Assembly: GCA_963662155.1 (NCBI GenBank)
Contig: OY759272.1
Span: 45,713,686 to 45,777,685, forward strand
DNA from: Lamellibrachia columna
Taxonomy: Eukaryota > Annelida > Polychaeta > Sabellida > Siboglinidae
Length of the DNA stretch: 64,000 nt
Direction: 5' to 3'
The stretch's first letter is position 1; the number at the start of each line of letters is the position of its first letter. Positions 49,216 to 60,677 of the stretch are shown piece by piece. A program made the translations under genes and the position numbers. The notes under the pieces are model-generated. The model did not search any database and was not told the origin of the DNA. It saw only the letters and a list, made by a program, of their open reading frames with translations.

Positions 49216-52200
49216 CTATACGATTTTTGGATTTTGAGAACATATGCGACCTCCCCTAATAGCAGGGGAGTCTTCTTCCAAGTTCTTTACATTGACACTG
49301 CTGGTACCATCGTCCACTGCATTGACCCGTACAGACCTGGAGACGCCACATGACCGGTCGCACTGAGGCGTCTTCTCGTCCCGGTCGCACACGAACGCCT
49401 TGCAGTGCACGTACAAGTACGTGTAGTTGCCAATAAACCGGAACGAACGGAAGCCAAACCCGAAGAGCGTCTGATTGATCGGGTGGAATACAAGAGTGCC
49501 TTCCACGCTGCACCTGCAGCAAACATTCCAAAATAGTGTACAACTTTAAACGGTATATTTACACAAGTACGAACTGACGTAAAGAAACATCTGATCGTGG
49601 GATAATTAAGATAAAGATAAGATAAGATACGTTTTATTACCAAGTAGCAAGTACAAGGAATTTGTAGTGTTGTGGCGTTAGTACAAACATACACTCATGC
49701 ACCCAATCACACACGGAACTAAACATTACATATCACAATCGTAATACTAAAAACAGTTGAAAACAAGCGAGAGTAATATAATAGGTTGCAAGATTTAAAA
49801 AAAAAAAAAAAATTTAAAAGATTAAAAAATAAAAATAAAAAAATAAATAAAAAAACGCGACATTGCAACTACCTACCAGAGGCAAGACATTTATGATGGC
49901 TCTCCGTTTAAAAATCTCAGCGCTTGAGGATAGAAACTATTGTTGAATCGCGTCGTTTTAGTTGTTATGCTACGGTAGCGCTTACCGGAGGGAAGGAGTT
50001 CAAAGAGATGGTTGGCTGGATGATATTCGTCTTGTACAATGCGCTTGGATTTGCGCAAACTGCGAGATAGATAAAGAGATCTGATGGACGGCATATTAAC
50101 CCGATTAGTTTAGAGGCGTTCTTGACGACTGATTCAATTTGATTAATTTCATCTTGGCTGGCGCGACCAAACCTGACAGTAATAGAAAATGACAAGACAC
50201 TTTCAATAACTGCGCAGTAGAAACGTGTTAATATTGCTTGAGATAAGCCGAATCGTTTGAGGTGTCTAAGGAAGTACATGCGTTTTTGTGCTTTCTTAAT
50301 GATGTCAATCGTGTTATTACACCAGGAAAGATCTTTTGAAATAGTCGAACCCAAAAATGTTACAGAGTCGGCTTGTAAGACTTCAGTACCGTCAATGACA
50401 GGGGTGGATGGGTGTTTTCTTTTTGCGAAAATCAATGATCATTTCCTTCATTTTGGATATGTTTAGTACCAGGTTGTTGTTCTTACACCAGCCAACCAGT
50501 CTTTGAACTTCCTCTCTATACACAGACTCGTTAGCATTGTTGACACAGCCAATTACAGTGGTGTCATCCGAGAACTTAACCACGCGAACAGATTGGTTAC
50601 CAGATACACAGTCGTTTGTAAAGAGAGTGAAAAGGAAAGGAGAAAACACGCAGCCTTGTGGGGCACCAGTGTTAAGAATAACAGGTTTGGAGAGAGAGTT
50701 GTTGAGTTGCAAACTGGTGAGGATCCAACAGATTGAGGCCTGTGAAGAAGAAAGTTGAGAGTCCAGTGACATACGGCAGGATGCACATTCAGAGATACAA
50801 GTTTATCAAACAACTTCACAGGAATTATGGTGTTAAAGGCCGAGCTAAAGTCCACGAAAAGAATCCTCGCATAAGTACTCGGTTGTTCCAGGTGCTTCAT
50901 AACATAATGTAAACCTAAGGCAACTGCATCGTCCACATATCTGTTAGTTTGATAAGCAAACTGGTGAGGATCCAATAGACCGGCCGTGGAAGATTTCAGA
51001 TAACGGAGCATAATATGTTAAAAAACTTTCATCGCAACTGAGGTAAGTGCCACTGGACGGTAATCGTTCATGGTAGAGACTTTAGCCTTCTTGGGAATAG
51101 GTATAATCACAGAAGTTTTAAAACACGTTGGAACTATGCACTGTTGTAAAGATGAATTGTAGATGTCAGCGAATACTGGAGCAAGCTGATCGGCGCAATT
51201 CTTGAATGTATATGATGAGATGTTATCAGGACCCGAAGCCTTGCGCGTACTCAGTCGCTTGAACAATGTCCGCACGTCAGCAACGTTAACGGTGAAAGGC
51301 GGCGACAGCGGAGTGTCTGTGGGTAGGGGGCGCTGTTCCGGCGATGTGTTTAACTTGTCAAATCTGCTGTAGAAGTCGTTTAGTTGGTCGGGGAAGGACG
51401 GATCGGCGTTGTAAATGGCTGAAGCGCTTAGTTTATACTGTGTAATTTGACGTAACCCTTGCCATACAGATCTGGTGTTGTTGGAATTGTCTACATTATT
51501 AGTCTGTAGTGTGTTACAGGAAATTGAGGAAGAATGGATGGAAACAGCAAAATACTTGATGTTTGTACGCGAAGAATGTGTAATCCGTTTGCCCGAATGA
51601 CGTCATTTGCATGACTGAAAATTCGTGAGCGATCTCATTTGGACAATTATTCATTACTTACATAAATTTGATGTAATTGTTGGAGCTGCTAGACCGAGTG
51701 TCACCTACTTGTCTTTGACCAAGAAGTATTGTGGTTGTGAGGCAGCTAGAGGGAGTTTCACCTACTTGTCTTTGACCAAGAAATACTGTGGTTGTGAGGC
51801 TGCTAGAGCGAGTGTCGCCTACTTCTCTTTCACCAAGAATTATTGTGGTTGTGAGGTTGCTAGAGCGAGTGTCACCTACTTGTCTATCACCAAGAATTAT
51901 TGTGGTTGTCAGGCTGCTAGAGGGAGTTTCACCTATTTGTCTTTCACCAAGAAGTATTTTGGTTGTGAGGCTGCTAGAGCGAGTGTCACCTACTTGTCTT
52001 TCACCAAGAAGTATTGTGGTTGTCAGGCTGCTACAGGGAGTTTCACCTATTTGTCTTTCACCAAGAAGTATTGTGGTTGTGAGGCAGCTAGAGCGAGTGT
52101 CACCTACTTGTCTTTCACTAAGAAGTATTGTGGTTGTGAGGCAGCTAGAGCGAGTGTCACCTACTTGTCTTTCACCGAGAAGTATTGTGGTTGTGAGGCA

Positions 52201-55200
52201 GCTAGAGCGAGTGTCACCTACTTGTCTTTCACTAAGAAGTATTGTGGTTGTGAGGCAGCTAGAGCGAGTGTCACCTACTTGTCTTTCACTAAGAAGTATT
52301 GTGGTTGTGAGGCAGCTAGAGCGAGTGTCACCTATTTGTCTTTCACCAAGAAGTATTTTGGTTGTGAGGCTGTTAGAGCGAGTGTCACCTACTTGTCTTT
52401 CACCAAGAAGTATTGTGGTTGTCAGGCTGCTAGAGGGAGTTTCACCTATTTGTCTTTCACCAAGAAGTATTGTGGTTGTGAGGCAGCTAGAGCGAGTGTC
52501 ACCTACTTGTCTTTCACCGAGAAGTATTGTGGTTGTGAGGCAGCTAGAGCGAGTGTCACCTACTTGTCTTTCACTAAGAAGTATTGTGGTTGTGAGGCAG
52601 CTAGAGCGAGTGTCACCTACTTGTCTTTCACTAAGAAGTATTGTGGTTGTGAGGCAGCTAGAGCGAGTGTCACCTATTTGTCTTTCACCAAGAAGTATTG
52701 TGGTTGTGAGGCAGCTAGAGCGAGTGTCACCTACTTGTCTTTCACTAAGAAGTATTGTGGTTGTGAGGCAGCTAGAGCGAGTGTCACCTACTTGTCTTTC
52801 ACCAAGAAGTATTGTGGTTGTGAGGCAGCTAGAGCGAGTGTCACCTACTTGTCTTTCACTAAGAAGTATTGTGGTTGTCAGGCTGCTAGAGGGAGTTTCA
52901 CCTACTTGTCTTTCACCAAGAAGTATTGTGGTTGTGAGGCAGCTAGAGCGAGTGTCACTTACTTGTCTTTGACCAAGAAGTATTGTGGTTGTCAGGCTGC
53001 TAAAGGGAGTTTCACCTACTTGTCTTTCACTAAGAAGTATTGTGGTTGTGAGGCAGCTAGAGCGAGTGTCACCTACTTGTCTTTCACTAAGAAGTATTGT
53101 GGTTGTGAGTTCTCGTCGATGCTCGGCGCGGCGTAGCACTGATTGAGGACGATCTTGAGCGTCGGGTCAGTTGTCGTTAGAGTGATGCCGACGTAGAGCC
53201 AGCTGGCGAGGGTCACGCGTGCCGGGAAGTCGCTGATCGGGTCCGCGAAGCTGCTGTCTCGGTACAGACGCATAGCGACGTCGAAGTCGCCCTTGCCGTA
53301 CTGTGGCGGCACCGTGCGGGGTTGGGGTTGAACACTGGCGGGGTAGAAATGTTATGGGAGTGATTATGATCATTTTGTCAATCGCCTGCCGATGTGACAA
53401 TCCTCATCGTCACAGGCATCGGAACCTGGGGATCGGCTCACAATATTTATTATGGGTCTATTAAAATATATGTCGCCCTCCCCAAACCAAATTCGACCCT
53501 CTCTCTCCCAATATTCAACAGCTTCCGATGTGATGTTCATTTTTATATTATCTTCCTATACGGTGGATTATGTATGTTTAATAGAATCATTCCCGGCCAT
53601 AGCCATGTGATTCTGCTAAGCTGATGCGGGAACGGGAATAGGGACTGATTCTGTCCCACCCAATATATGTGATTCCACTAAAAGGCTGATTTTTTTTTGC
53701 TATCCGTGAATTTGTCCAATGCATGCCAAATATCTGGCTGATGAGTTTCACACTAACACTTCTCTGGTAAGCGTATTTGATCCATTGCGTAGGAGGTGTC
53801 ATACGGACGTAACACTTGGTGTTGCGTCCACGTATTCATAACACTTGTTCAGACTTCCACGTATTAATTTTTTAAACAAATTAATTTCTTTGGATATAAA
53901 TAGTTTTTGTACTAATGTCAGACGTAGTGACACGTGTAGCATAGGTGCTATTACGCAGGGGTGGAGAGAGTTTGTCTCTATAGCTGACGTCACACCCCGG
54001 CACATACCTGTTGATAGGGTCATGGTTGCGATGGTTGACGCAGTAGACACTGATGTTGTGGACGGTCGAGCGTGTGATGGTCGGGTCTTCTGCCGGCAAC
54101 TCGTACCGAATCATGCTCGAATAGATGATGTGGGAATTATTCGTCTGCGGATAGTGAATTTATGGTAAACTATGTTACTTGAGGACGTTCCGTTAATTTG
54201 AAGCTAAAAATGTAGAGATGAGAAGACAGGAGGGGTGGAAATGGGAAGATGGGAAGGATGGAAATGGAAAGACGGGACTGGTGAGTATGGGAAGATGAGA
54301 GGTGCGGAAATGGGAAGACGGGAATGGTGGATATGTAAAGACGAAAGGGGTTGAAATGGGAAGACGGGAAGGATGGAAATGGAAAGACGGGAATGGTGAA
54401 TATGTGAAGATGAGAGGTGCGGAAATGGGAAGACGGGAATGGTGGATATGTAAATACGGGAGGGGTTGAAATGGGAAGACGGGAGGGGTGGAAGTGGGAA
54501 GACGGGAGGGGTGGAAGTGGGAAGACGGGAGGGATGGAAATGTGAAGACGGGAGGGTGGAAATGGGAAGACGGGGGGGGGGGGTTGAAATGGGAAGACGG
54601 GACGGGTGGACATAGAAAGACAAGTGGCGTGCAGATGGAGACCTTTGCATACCAACTGAACACTTATATCATATGTCCTCCTGATTATTTAAAACGGTTT
54701 ATTTTTTATTGTGAATATTATACTTTCTTGATTTTTATCAAATTGTTTTAAATACGGGAAGAATACTTGATACTTACAGCGAAATGTAAATCAATAGGCT
54801 ACAGAGTAACATGCACTAGCCCCTATCAAAGATACATCGGAGAGAGATCGTCTTACCTGTCTCTGAGTACCGCAGCCAACGAATGGGATGGACACCGTGA
54901 CGTAATGGACATCCGAGGACTTGGCGATTCCACAGCCGGTGCTGCCACTTGGCACGGTCAGGTGGTCCGTGCTCAGGCGCGGCTGGTCAGACAACAGGAA
55001 GCGAGCAACGATCTTCTCATTGTCACATATGATTTCTGGAGACGGTACTGTAGGACAGAGAGGGTGACAGTTGATTGAGTGGCCTGGACTAGGTACTGTA
55101 GGACAGAGAGGGAGACAGTTGATTGAGTGGCCTGGACTAGGTACTGTAGGACAGAGAGGGAGACAGTTGATTGAGTGGCCTGGACTAGGTACTGTAGGAC

Positions 55201-58200
55201 AGAGAGGGTGACAGTTGATTGAGTGGCCTGGACTAGGTACTGTAGGACAGAGAGGGAGACAGTTGATTGAGTGGCCTGGACTAGGTACTGTAGGACAGAG
55301 AGGGAGACAGTTGATTGAGTGGCCTGGACTAGGTACTGAAGGACAGAGAGGGAGACAGTTGATTGAGTGGCCTGGACTAGGTACTGTAGGACAGAGAGGG
55401 AGACAGTTGATTGAGTGGCCTGGACTAGGTACTGTAGGACAGAGAGGGAGACAGTTGATTGAGTGGCCTGGACTAGGTACTGTAGGACAGAGAGGGAGAC
55501 AGTTGATTGAGTGGCCTGGGTACGGTAGTGGGATAGAGAGGGAGCCAGTTGATTGAGTGGCCTGGACTAGGTACTGTGGGATAGAGAGGGAAGCAGTTGA
55601 TTGAGTGGCCTGGACTAGGTACTGTAGCACAGAGAGGGGGGAGTTGATTTAGTGGCCTGGAATGGATACTGTAGGACAGAGAGGGGGGAGTTGATTGAGT
55701 GGCCTGGACTAGGTACTGTAGGACAGAGAGGGAGACAGTTGATTGAGTGGCCTGGAATGGATACTGTAGGATAGAGAGGGGGGAGTTGACTGAATGGCCT
55801 GGACTAGGTACTGTGGGACAGAGAGGGAGACAGTTGATTGAGTGGCATGGGTACGGTAGTGGGATAGAGAGGGAGCCAGTTGATTGAGTGGCCTAGACTA
55901 GGTACTATGGGATGGAGAGGGAGGCAGTTGATTGAGTGGCCTGGACTAGGTACTGTAGCACAGAGAGGGGGGAGTTGATTGAGTGGCCTGGGTACGGTAG
56001 TGGGATAGAGAGGGAGCCAGTTGATTGAGTGGCCTAGACTATGTAATATGGGATAGAGGGGGAAGCAGTTGATTGAGTGGCCTGGACTAGGTACTGTAGC
56101 ACAGAGAGGGGGGAGTTGATTTAGTGGCCTGGAATGGATATTGTAGGACAGAGAGGGGGGAGTTGATTGAGTGGCCTGGACTAGGTACTGTAGGACAGAG
56201 AGGGAGACAGTTGATTGAGTGGCCTGGAATGGATACTGTAGGACAGAGAGGGGGGAGTTGACTGAGTGGCCTGGACTAGGTACTGTGGGACAGAGAGGGA
56301 GACAGTTGATTGAGTGGCCTGGGTACGGTAGTGGGATAGAGAGGGAGCCAGTTGATTGTGTGACCTAGACTAGGTACGATGGGATAGAGAGGGAGGCAGT
56401 TGATTGAGTGGCCTAGACTAGGTACGATGGGATAGAGAGGGAGCCAGTTGATTGAGTGGCCTAGACTAGGTACGATGGGATAGAGAGGGAGGCAGTTGAT
56501 TGAGTGGCCTGGCAAACCCGGTTTATTGGTGTCCAAACATGTAGTGAGTGTATAGTTTATGTAACACCCGCAATCGATTACATTTTTAAAATGCATACTT
56601 TTGTTCAAATCATCCAAAGAATTAACTTTAGTCATTTTTCTGAATGTTACACAACAATATGATTTACTGTTGCTGCCGCTGCCGTTGCTGCTACAGCTAC
56701 GCGACGACTACCGTCACTTACGGTCTGGGCCGGTCGCCGGTTCTCGCAGACACGAGACGGCCGCCGCCTCAGTGAGTTCGCAGTCGTTGACCCTCCACGG
56801 GCTGTGGCGACACTGCTCGATGTCCGTCTCGTTGCCGCGGCACTCGACGTCTGATGACACAGTCGACAAACAACTACCGTCTTTAGTTTCCATAACTCGC
56901 TATGATACACAGGGGACGTTAAATTGTCAGTTATCTCAAAGTCTCCTTTGACATTTCGTACGAGAATAAAAATTGTATTGTAATTATTTTGACGAATAAA
57001 TTGTTAGTTTCCATAACTCGCTATGATACACAGGGGACGTTACATTGTCAGTTATCCCAGTTTCTTTCGACATTTCGTACGAGAATAAAAATTGTATTGT
57101 GATTATTTTGACGAATAAATTGTTAGTTTCCATAACTAGCTATGATACACATGGGACGTTTCATTGTCAGTTATCCCACAGTTTCCTTCGACATATCGTA
57201 TGAGAATAAAAATTGTATTGTGATTATTTTGACGACCAAATTGTTAATGGTTCACGCTTGGTAGGCTTGGCAAATCGTTTGACAGGTTATTTATAAAATA
57301 AATACAAAAGAAAGTTCACACGGGCAACCGTCCCTTTATTTTGCATAACTAACGAGATTGGTTGCGGGACAATACCTACAACACGCAGAAAGAAATGAAT
57401 ATGATATTGTTACGTACTGTCCAGCAAGATGGGCTCCGTCATGTTGCCGAATTTGCCTTCCATACCGCCTAGCTGGGCCCGGGCGTTCTGTGGACTGCAA
57501 CAGGCGAACGTGGTGAGTGTGTGCGTTCGTGTGTGCGTTCGTGTATGCGTTCGTGTATGCGTTCGTGTTTGCGTTCGCGCGTGCGTTCGTGCGTTCGTGT
57601 GTGCGTTCGTGTGTGCGTTCGCGCGTGTGTTCGTGTGTGCGTTCGTGCGTGTGTTCGTGCGTGCGTTCATGCGTGCGTTCGTGCGTGCGTGCTTGCGTGT
57701 GTTCTTGCGTGCATTCGTGCGTGCCACGTCACTCAAGTGACACTGATAATGCCCCAGACACACGGGTGGTGAAGTGACTTACTGGTAACACAGCATCCTG
57801 CAGACGACGGCGGCCGCCGCCTGACTCCACCGGTCGTCACACACGGAGCCCCACACGCCGTTGTGACGGACCATCACCCGCCCCTCCGCCTCGCTGTCCC
57901 CGCCGTCCAGACGCACCGCCTCACTCGGGTTGTTACCTGCGTCAGACAATACCACCCACGCTACACTCCCTGGAACCTCGGGTCAAAGGTCACGTATAGT
58001 CGTATGGATGGCTTCATAACCAACGATACGCAAAGTGAACAGATGTTTAAAAAAGGTAAATTGACCTTGACCATTAATGTATTTTTTTTCGAACTGGAAT
58101 TCGACATTGCACATTTGTTAAATATTTCCACAATAAACAACGGCTCTCAATTTAGGCATACGGCTAAACATTTGGCCGGAGTATGTATCACCGTTGAGTT

Positions 58201-60677
58201 ATTCATTTAAATCAAACCGACATCCATTTATATCATTTCAGCTGGGGAATATGTACTTTAGCGAACGCCTACATTTAAAACTTTCATAAAACCATTTGAT
58301 TAAAATGTACCGATATCGATGTGATGCAGCTGATAGTGAAATTCGGCTCTTTTCGTATTACACGGGACAGCAACAATCAATTCAATGTAACATGAAAGTG
58401 TGCTCTTCTTCCGTCAAATGCGCGAAAGGTAACAGACACGGTGGCACTGGGGTGGCACGGGGTGGCACGGGGTGACACTCAGTATAACACTCACATATCC
58501 TTGGTGGGGGCGTCGTAGTGGTCGTGGGGAAGGGAGTGGTCGTCGTCGTCGTCACCTTGTCCCCAAGACAGGACACGCCAGCGTCCTCCTCGTGGTTGCA
58601 GTTAGTGACCCCCCATCCCTCGTGGCGACACGTCGCGATGCTCAGTTCGTTGCCGTCACACTGGACTCCGTCCAACCAGATCTTCCGCGATGCCGGCGCA
58701 CTGCCGAACGGCTTCGACTTGGTGTAAGCTCGCGCCTCGCCCCTGGATGATGTAGACACAATACAAGATTTAAAATAAAAAATTTAAAGGACTGGCTTCT
58801 GTATGTATGGCTATGCATTATTTGGCACCTGCCTATCTAGAACTCGGAATCCTCGTCTCCGTCAGCTATGCAGCCACCTGCAGCTAGCTGTCCCACCAGT
58901 GTTCGAGTCAATCGGCAAACGTGGGTTTGCAACAATCTACCACTTTCCCTCCGTGATGCGCCGGCATTGACACTATTTAAGCGTCAACTAAACACTCGTA
59001 TCTTCCAACGTCCACATGGCAATGTGTGGAATGCTGTTTTACGGACTAGATCCATTGTCATGGAGGACGTTTATGCTTTTATGTGATGACGTTTTAATTT
59101 ATTTATTTATATATTAATGGACTCTTAGTTTGTACGCGATGTTTGGTGTAGAAACTGGCGCATCGAATAACTTCTATTTATTTATTTATTTATTTAACAA
59201 GATTGCCACCCAAGGCAAAACACCCAGATGGCAAGTGGACAAGGAAGCCATTGGCCCCATCGAGAGCCCAACAATGTTCATCTATGTATAACCCGCCCTC
59301 CTAAGATATGTGTCCACCTTGTTTTTAAACATATTCACGCTGCTAGCAGTTACACAATTTCTAGATAATGTGTTCCATTCATTCATTGTCATCTGTGAGA
59401 ACGAGTGCTTCCTGCTAAACCACATTCTATTAGGGGTTCTTCGTAATACAAGTGATGCTGTGTGGACGTGATGCATGTACTGTAGTGTAAAGACAGACCT
59501 ACACAGTATGATGGCTTTGTAAAATAAAATCACGTTATGTCTCTATTGTAACATATTGACTGCCCAAATGTGCCATAATGAGCCATAATTGTTTAATACA
59601 ATTTTACCGTTGTATGTCTAATTTGATTATTTCGAGTGGAATATCATATATACATCGCAATACAGCAAGGTCAATATTCATTAACAAGTAACGCTCTATT
59701 TAACTATTTTGCATAAATGCAAAATGCAAAAATGCTTTTGTCTTCTGGGACCTGATGCGTTGAATGGCAGCAAAGACTCTTTTTGTCGTTTCATAATATT
59801 ACAGATGTGTGCAGTAAACGAAGTATCTCTGTCATGCGTGAATTCAAACTACAAATTGTTGGCATAAATGTAAGTTTTAATTTGATTGACGGAAAACCTA
59901 ATAAAACTTGACGGCTTGTTCATCACCCCTCACTCCCTATCCCCTCATTCCTTATTTCCTCACTCCCTATCCCCTCACTCCATATTTCCTCACTCGTTAT
60001 CTCCTCACTCTCTAATTAGAGACTTTTCCTCTACCCTCACTCCGTATTATCTCACTCCCTAGCCCCTCTCTTCCTATCCCCTCACTCTCTATCCCCTCAC
60101 TCCCTATCCCCTCTCTCCCTATTCCCTAGCTCTTCACTCAATATTCCCTCATTCACTATCCACTCACTCCATTCCCCTCACTCCATATTCCCACTCTCCC
60201 TACGACCTCTCTTCCTATTCCCTCACTCCCTACTCCCCACTCACTACCCCCTCACTCCCTATCCACTCACTCCTATAACTTACTGGAATCCCACCATCAC
60301 GCACACGACGTTGGCGTCCTTGCGGTCCCATGAGTCGTCACAGATGGTCCCCCAGACGCCATTGTGGTAGACCTCGACGCGACCTTCCCGCTCGTTGTAC
60401 CCGCCGACCAGACGGACCCGGGTGACGTTTTGACCTACAGCCAGGCGCCGGTCAGTTCTTTACTCTATGCTGTGGAATCTCCACATCTTACATAATGCAT
60501 ATGAGAAGACCTCACACACACATACTCACACACACACGCACGCACGCACGCGCTCGCACGCGCTCAAACGCACGCACACACACACACACACGCACACACG
60601 CACACACACTTACCGGTGACACCTGTGTGTAGCGTGGTGAGACAAAGAAGGACGACACCTAGCGGCAGAAAACACAT
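49216..60677 (-). CDS. Secreted protein with two SRCR domains and a ZP domain (DMBT1-like)
   Basis: Ten minus-strand exons join in phase to 568 codons: 60,677-60,614, 60,434-60,284, 58,742-58,495, 57,936-57,783, 57,494-57,418, 56,850-56,722, 55,047-54,857, 54,144-54,008, 53,334-53,077 and 49,513-49,216. All introns are GT-AG. Residues 1-21 form a signal peptide ([13 protein letters not shown]). SRCR1 is 28-131 ([34 protein letters not shown]); 132-153 is a Thr/Pro linker; SRCR2 is 162-266. The ZP domain runs from Cys282 to Cys525 (THIIYS-like [46 protein letters not shown]), with RSVR at 529-532 as a possible furin site. No membrane anchor follows. Such proteins are secreted or matrix-bound and bind microbes or polymerise through ZP. 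The exon 9 donor (GTAGGT) is weak, and a further 3' exon cannot be excluded. Tandem repeats were found in at least eight of the nine introns. Confidence 0.88.
49600..51640 (-). mobile_element. Rex1-like LINE in the last intron of the SRCR-ZP gene
   Basis: Minus strand, high to low: [116 protein letters not shown] and [24 protein letters not shown] and GAPQGC..SP with TNDC are the style of Rex1/Babar elements. The copy has several frameshifts. It ends in a GATAA-type simple tail near 49,612-49,632, after an A-rich stretch at 49,797-49,855. Same strand as the host gene. Confidence 0.82.
51690..53108 (-). repeat. 57-bp minisatellite spanning the exon 9 donor site, about 25 copies
   Basis: Each 57-bp unit holds, on the minus strand, CACAATACTTCTTAGTGAAA, GACAA|GTAGGTGACACTCGCT and CTAGCTGCCTCACAAC. 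The first unit contains the last 31 bases of exon 9 and its 5' splice site, so the exon end and donor are copied about 25 times into the intron. As 57 is a multiple of three, both strands are open across the array; these long frames are by-products. Confidence 0.93.
54215..54630. repeat. Purine-rich minisatellite in intron 7
   Basis: Irregular units of about 23-25 bases (GGGAAGACGGGA, GGGTGGAAAT) with strong strand asymmetry (G/A on plus). It includes a G9 run near 54,573. Non-B DNA is possible. Confidence 0.88.
55048..56520 (-). repeat. 48-bp minisatellite spanning the exon 7 acceptor, about 30 copies
   Basis: The minus-strand unit reads CCAGGCCACTCAATCAACTG, TCTCCCTCTCTGTCCTACAG, TACCTAGT. 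The last unit contains the real acceptor of exon 7 (CCTCTCTGTCCTACAG|TACC), so the polypyrimidine tract, AG and first exon bases are repeated through intron 6. Later copies vary (TACGGTAGTGGGAT, GTAGCAC), with GGGGGGAGTTGA variants. Confidence 0.93.
56886..57245. repeat. 120-bp tandem repeat, three copies, intron 5
   Basis: Starts at about 56,886, 57,007 and 57,127 with GTTTCCATAACTCGCTATGA and ends in GATTATTTTGACGA. Copies are about 90-95% alike by eye. Confidence 0.93.
57510..57720. repeat. GTGCGTTC-type repeat in intron 4
   Basis: Units of 8-12 bases (GTGTGCGTTC, GTGCGTGCGTTC) fill the intron up to about 15 bases from the exon 5 acceptor. Confidence 0.93.
58436..58482. repeat. 10-bp repeat next to the exon 3 donor
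   Basis: Four copies of GGGGTGGCAC-like units begin about 12 bases into intron 3. Confidence 0.8.
58790..59115 (+). mobile_element. LINE RT C-terminal fragment in intron 2
   Basis: Reads [23 protein letters not shown], then in another frame [20 protein letters not shown] and RIF, the end of a Jockey/CR1-group ORF2. A TTTATTTATTTATA tail follows at about 59,096. Antisense to the host gene. Confidence 0.65.
59172..59560 (-). mobile_element. CR1-group LINE 3' fragment in intron 2
   Basis: Minus strand reads [52 protein letters not shown] and a stop at 59,282-59,284, then a short 3' UTR and a (TAAA)n tail at 59,175-59,196. Same strand as the host gene. Confidence 0.75.
59930..60275. repeat. 15-bp C/T-rich minisatellite at the start of intron 2
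   Basis: Units CCCTCACTCCCTATC and variants begin eight or nine bases after the exon 2 donor (GTAAGT) and run for about 345 bases. Confidence 0.9.
60515..60612. repeat. CA-rich repeat in intron 1
   Basis: ACACAC and CACGCACG units reach to the donor site of exon 1 (GTAAGTGTGTGTG on the minus strand). Confidence 0.92.

Noticed and set aside
51625..53139. Long open frames of about 500 and 490 codons on opposite strands
   Set aside because: Both follow from a 57-bp tandem unit without stops. The real coding sequence here is only the end of exon 9 in a third frame.
54170..54660. Proline/Ser/Phe-rich repeat frames on the minus strand
   Set aside because: All three frames are open because the intron 7 minisatellite is polypurine/polypyrimidine; exon borders exclude it from the mRNA.
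54791..55630. 279-codon minus frame with repeats like [16 protein letters not shown]
   Set aside because: By-product of the 48-bp intronic array; only the part after 55,047 is exon 7, read as the ZP-domain start.
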